From Bacillota bacterium (GTDB taxonomy: Bacteria; Bacillota; Clostridia; Christensenellales; SZUA-584): a stretch of 64,000 bases of DNA. Location of the stretch: contig JAEWTL010000118.1 of NCBI GenBank assembly GCA_023459495.1, forward strand, positions 124,001-188,000, given 5' to 3'. The position numbers were made by a program, and so were the translations under genes. A model generated the notes under the pieces. That model saw only the letters and a list, made by a program, of their open reading frames with translations. It was not told where the DNA came from and did not search any database. Within the stretch, counting starts at the first letter, position 1; each line of letters opens with the position of its first letter. Positions 60,694 to 64,000 of the stretch are shown in pieces.

Positions 60694-61857
60694 ATGGGAA
60701 CTATTGTTGTCAATAAAAAGGGCCGGAAGAGAATTCATGCAGGCCATCCGTGGGTATTCGCATCCGACATCGCAGAGGCTCAGGATTCCGAGCCCGGCGA
60801 TGTCGTCGATGTGTTCAGCCCGGAACAGCAATTTTTGGGGCGCGGATACTACAATCCGAAATCACAGATTTCCCTGCGCATGCTCACGAGGCGGAATGAA
60901 GCGGTCGACGCGGAATTGATCAGAAATCGTATCCGCACAGCCGCAGAGTACCGCATGAAGCTCGGGCTGTACGATGTCTGCCGTTTGGTAAACGCTGAGA
61001 GCGATTTTCTTCCCGCGCTGATCGTGGACAAGTTCGGCGGCACACTCGTCATGCAGGTACTGTCGCTCGGCATGGAGCGGCTAAAAACCGATATCGCAGA
61101 CGCCCTGATGGCGCTGCCCGGCATTACGGGCATATACGAGCGTAACGACGCGCCCGTAAGAAACCTTGAAGGACTGGAGCAAAGCAAAGGCTTTCTGTGT
61201 GGTGGTGGGGAAACCAAAATCGTCGTTCAGGAAAACGGGATCAAGCTGCTGGTTGATATCGAGAACGGGCAGAAGACCGGATATTTTCTGGACCAGCGAG
61301 AAAACCGGGCCGCCCTGCAGCCATTCGTGCACGGCGCCCGCGTGCTGGACTGCTGCTGCCATACGGGTTCTTTTGCGCTGCACGCGGCGCATTACGGCGC
61401 TGCCGAGGTGTCCGGCGTGGATATTTCGGAAGAGGCTACCGCACGTGCAACTGAAAACGCCCAGCTCAACGGCATTGATAACTGCCGTTTCATCACCGCC
61501 AACGTGTTCGACTATCTCCGGGAAAAGCAGGCCGACAAGGAGCTATACGACCTTATCGTGCTCGACCCGCCGGCGTTTGCAAAGAACCACAGCGCAGTCA
61601 AATCCGCGACACGCGGGTACAAGGAGATCAACCTTAGGGCCATGAAACTGCTGCGTCCCGGCGGCTTCCTAGTCACCTGCTCCTGCTCTCAGCACATGAC
61701 AGCCGACCTTTTCAACGACATGCTGCTCGCGGCTGCCATAGACGCGGGGCGCGAGCTGCGCATCATTGAAAAACGGGGACAGGCCAAGGATCATCCGTAC
61801 CTTTTGGCCGCCCCCGAAACGAACTATCTGAAATGTTTTATTACGCAGGTGCGTTAG
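60694..61857 (+). CDS. rlmI: Class I SAM-dependent rRNA methyltransferase (RlmI-like)
   Basis: A 387-residue enzyme with an N-terminal PUA domain (about 1-75, KKGRKRIHAGHPWVF), then a central domain with GYFLDQRENR, and a Rossmann methyltransferase domain (LDCCCHTGSFALHAA near 221, VLDPPAFAKN near 290). RlmI methylates C5 of C1962 in 23S rRNA; related members may have other targets. ATG 60694 has GGGAGGAAG upstream, behind an extended -10 TGATATAAT. It ends one base before the convergent metA stop. Confidence 0.9.
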   Translation: MGTIVVNKKGRKRIHAGHPWVFASDIAEAQDSEPGDVVDVFSPEQQFLGRGYYNPKSQISLRMLTRRNEAVDAELIRNRIRTAAEYRMKLGLYDVCRLVNAESDFLPALIVDKFGGTLVMQVLSLGMERLKTDIADALMALPGITGIYERNDAPVRNLEGLEQSKGFLCGGGETKIVVQENGIKLLVDIENGQKTGYFLDQRENRAALQPFVHGARVLDCCCHTGSFALHAAHYGAAEVSGVDISEEATARATENAQLNGIDNCRFITANVFDYLREKQADKELYDLIVLDPPAFAKNHSAVKSATRGYKEINLRAMKLLRPGGFLVTCSCSQHMTADLFNDMLLAAAIDAGRELRIIEKRGQAKDHPYLLAAPETNYLKCFITQVR

Positions 61858-61858
61858 G

Positions 61859-62773
61859 CTATATCTGCTCCACCGCGTAAGGCGTCTCCTGATACACGTA
61901 GTAGTTCAGCCAATTGGCGAACAGCAAGTTCGCATGCCCGCGCCAGTTCACAAGCGGCGGCTTTTTCGGGTCGTCGTCCGTGAAGTAGTTCCTCGGCAGC
62001 GCCATGTCCATCCCTTTTTTAATATCGCGGTCGTATTCACGCTGCAACGCATACGGGTCATACTCCGGATGGCCCATCACGAAGACCTGCCTTCCGTTCA
62101 GCGCTGATACGATGTATATGCCCGACTCCTGCGACTCCGACAGAATCGCCAGCCGTTCATCCCTCGCGATATCCTCATGCCGCACCTCCGTATGGCGCGA
62201 ATGCGGTACCCAGTAAACATCGTCGAAGCCGCGCATCAGCTTGACATTGCTGTCCGAAAGCGTGTGCGCGAATACGCCAAACTTCTTACTCGCCAGCTGA
62301 TACTTGGGAATGCCGTAATGATAATAAAGCCCGGCCTGCGCGCCCCAACAGATGTGCAGCGTCGAAAACACGTGCGTTTTGCTCCACTCCATGATCTCCG
62401 TGAGCTCATCCCAGTAGGCGACATCCTCAAAAGCCATGGTCTCCACTGGCGCACCGGTGATGATGAGCCCGTCGAACTTCTCTCCCTTGACTTCGTCAAA
62501 CGTCTTGTAGAACGCATCAAGATGCTCCGGCGCAGTGTTTGTCGGCGTATACGTGGCTGTCATCAGGAGCGTCGGCTCCACCTGCAGCGATGTATTGCCG
62601 ATCAGCCGAAGCAGCTGGTTCTCCGCCATAATCTTGTCCGGCATAATATTGAAGATCAATATGCGCAGCGGGCGGATATCCTGATGGATCGCGCGGTCAT
62701 GCGTCATGACGAAAATGTTCTCCGCACTCAGCACCTCGTAGGCGGGCAGGTCAGTGGGGATCTTGATTGGCAT
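61859..62773 (-). CDS. metA: Homoserine O-acetyltransferase (MetA family)
   Basis: Acylates homoserine in methionine synthesis. The 304 residues have the glutamine-amidotransferase-like fold with nucleophile Cys142 (HICWGAQAG) and His235/Glu237 (GHPEYDP). Glu111 (GAPVETM) marks acetyl-CoA users, whereas succinyl-CoA users have Gly at this site, so acetylation is predicted. This fits MetY at 52011-53297. ATG 62773 follows GGAG and lies three bases after the nifU stop, so metA is in an operon with the second nifS-nifU pair. Confidence 0.95.
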   Translation of the reverse strand: MPIKIPTDLPAYEVLSAENIFVMTHDRAIHQDIRPLRILIFNIMPDKIMAENQLLRLIGNTSLQVEPTLLMTATYTPTNTAPEHLDAFYKTFDEVKGEKFDGLIITGAPVETMAFEDVAYWDELTEIMEWSKTHVFSTLHICWGAQAGLYYHYGIPKYQLASKKFGVFAHTLSDSNVKLMRGFDDVYWVPHSRHTEVRHEDIARDERLAILSESQESGIYIVSALNGRQVFVMGHPEYDPYALQREYDRDIKKGMDMALPRNYFTDDDPKKPPLVNWRGHANLLFANWLNYYVYQETPYAVEQI

Positions 62774-62776
62774 GCG

Positions 62777-63151
62777 TTATGCTCCTTTTTGGTTCTGTTT
62801 GTAGTTCTCAATCGCCTTTTGGATCGCTTCCTCGGCCAGTACAGAACAGTGCACCTTGAGCGGCGGCAGGCCGTCCAGCGCCTCCACAACGTCCGAGTTC
62901 TTCATATGCAGCGCCTCTTCCACAGTCTTACCCTTCACCATGTCTGTGGCTACGCTGCTCGACGCAATGGCCGCACAGCAGCCAAACGTCTTAAACGAGG
63001 CATCCTGAATCACATCGTCTTCAATCTTCAAATACATCCGCATGATATCTCCGCACTGCGGGTTGCCCACCTCGCCGATTGCGTTGGCGTCCTGCAACTC
63101 CCCTACGTTATGAGGGTTCGCAAAATGCTCCATTACTTTCTCGCTATACAT
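62777..63151 (-). CDS. nifU: Fe-S cluster scaffold protein NifU/IscU, copy 2
   Basis: A 124-residue IscU-type scaffold with the three cysteines in NPQCGDIM, FGCCAAIASSS and KVHCSVL. It is similar to the copy at 30563-30928 through most of its length but with a longer Lys/Asn/Gln tail. ATG 63151 lies one base after the nifS stop with AAAGGAG upstream. Its operon partners are nifS (upstream) and metA (downstream) rather than an Rrf2 regulator. Confidence 0.93.
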   Translation of the reverse strand: MYSEKVMEHFANPHNVGELQDANAIGEVGNPQCGDIMRMYLKIEDDVIQDASFKTFGCCAAIASSSVATDMVKGKTVEEALHMKNSDVVEALDGLPPLKVHCSVLAEEAIQKAIENYKQNQKGA

Positions 63152-63152
63152 G

Positions 63153-64000
63153 TTATGCTCCTTTCGCCTGACAAAGCGGCGACATCTCGCGCAGGTCGGC
63201 TACGACCTTTTTCAGCGCGTCCACCGCATAGTCAATCTCCTCTTTGGTTGTTGTTTTTCCTAATGTCATCCGGTATGAGCCGTGCGCCGTTTCATGCGGC
63301 AGACCGATCGCCAGCAGCACACTCGAAGGCTCCAGCGAAGCGGACGAACAGGCAGAACCCGTAGAACCCGCCACGCCCAGCGCACTCATGCGCATCAGCA
63401 ACCCCTCGCCTTCGATATAGTCGAAGCTGAAGTTGGCGTTGTTCGGCAGCCGATTGGTCGGATGTCCGTTGAGCCGCACGTGGTCCATCTCGCCCAGCAC
63501 GCGGCTGATCAAGTGGTCGCGCAGCGCAGCAAGCCTTGCGCTCTCCTGCGGCAACTCTGCCGCGGCCAGCACCAGCGCCTCCGCCATGCCGACAATACCC
63601 GGCACGTTTTCCGTCCCGGCGCGTTTGCCGCGTTCCTGATGGCCGCCCAGGGCGTACGGCTCAATGCGTGTACCTTTACGGATGAACAATCCGCCTACGC
63701 CTTTAGGGCCGTAAAACTTGTGGGACGAGAACGACATCAGGTCCACGGTTTTCAGTTCATCCAACGCAATGGGCACTGCACCCGCGGCCTGTACCGCGTC
63801 GACATGGAACAAGGCTTTGGAATTCGCCTTGATGATCTGCCCGATCTCAGCGATCGGTTCCAAGGTGCCGATCTCGTTGTTGGCATACATCACGCTGACG
63901 AGTATCGTATCCGGCGTCAGGCTATCCTTCAGCTGTTGGGCATCCACAGTACCGAATTCGTCCACGTCCAGATATGTAACGGTAAAGCCCTCGCGCTCCA
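63153..64000 (-). CDS. nifS: Cysteine desulfurase NifS/IscS, copy 2, 5' part beyond window
   Basis: The visible 282 C-terminal residues include the cofactor lysine in SSHKFYGPKGVGG, the QERGKRAGTENVPGIVG segment and the active-site cysteine in GSACSSASLEPS. The N-terminal roughly 100 residues, with the start codon, are outside the window. It differs from the copy at 30921-32093 around the catalytic loop (SSAS against SSGS) and at the C-terminus (shorter by some residues). It should donate sulfur to NifU encoded next; the operon also holds metA. Confidence 0.93.
   Translation of the reverse strand, partial: EREGFTVTYLDVDEFGTVDAQQLKDSLTPDTILVSVMYANNEIGTLEPIAEIGQIIKANSKALFHVDAVQAAGAVPIALDELKTVDLMSFSSHKFYGPKGVGGLFIRKGTRIEPYALGGHQERGKRAGTENVPGIVGMAEALVLAAAELPQESARLAALRDHLISRVLGEMDHVRLNGHPTNRLPNNANFSFDYIEGEGLLMRMSALGVAGSTGSACSSASLEPSSVLLAIGLPHETAHGSYRMTLGKTTTKEEIDYAVDALKKVVADLREMSPLCQAKGA

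Noticed and set aside
1..64000. Mobile elements, phage genes, CRISPR arrays, rRNA or tRNA genes
   Set aside because: No transposase, integrase, regularly spaced repeats or RNA gene sequences were recognised on either strand.

Overview
The window looks like a chromosomal segment of an anaerobic, Gram-positive member of the Bacillota (Clostridia-like) with a moderately high G+C content. Evidence for this: a leucine T-box leader, the IreB/RuvX/DUF1292 trio, a SpoVD-type penicillin-binding protein with PASTA domains, YtrA-type GntR regulators, SD-led genes often starting at TTG or GTG, and a B12-dependent methanol-type methyltransferase set. I see no phage, transposon, CRISPR, rRNA or tRNA gene. 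Almost everything reads as core or metabolic genome, mostly on the minus strand.

Layout. 1-4490: 3' part of deoC, then a T-box-controlled leuACD operon (no leuB here). 4514-8758: galE directly after a three-domain AMP-ligase/ACP/alpha-oxoamine synthase fusion, the most unusual gene of the window. 8867-13552: PHP phosphatase, split cobalamin methionine synthase (metH plus a separate reactivation protein) and divergent metF. 13555-25551: three GGDEF proteins, an EFR1-type flavodoxin/ferredoxin protein with a QW-repeat protein, copA/copZ, and a YtrA-type ABC operon. 25723-32634: two-component system, YhhN protein, ireB-ruvX-DUF1292, and an iscR-nifS-nifU cluster. 32687-47760: lipoprotein, CBS protein and a division/cell-wall (dcw) cluster running mraZ-rsmH-ftsL-pbp-murE-mraY-murD-ftsW-murA-ftsQ-ftsA-ftsZ, without murF, murG, murC or murB. 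48010-50283: a second GntR/ABC operon. 50341-64000: a lactate/malate dehydrogenase-family enzyme, sulfur amino-acid genes (metY, cysK, patB, metA), three Rrf2 regulator genes window-wide, a methanol:corrinoid methyltransferase set, rlmI, and a second nifSU pair.

How the genes fit together. Sulfur and methyl metabolism dominate. MetA (with Glu111, the acetyl-CoA signature) would make O-acetylhomoserine, MetY would sulfhydrylate it to homocysteine, MetF would supply methyl-THF and split MetH would make methionine; CysK and PatB connect cysteine and cystathionine. An Rrf2 regulator without cysteines lies divergent to cysK, as expected for a CymR-type sulfur regulator. MtaB-, MtaC- and CobW-like proteins suggest entry of methanol-derived methyl groups. 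Two NifS/NifU pairs supply Fe-S or sulfur transfer. Functions are assigned by recognised motifs and gene order only; no database search was run.
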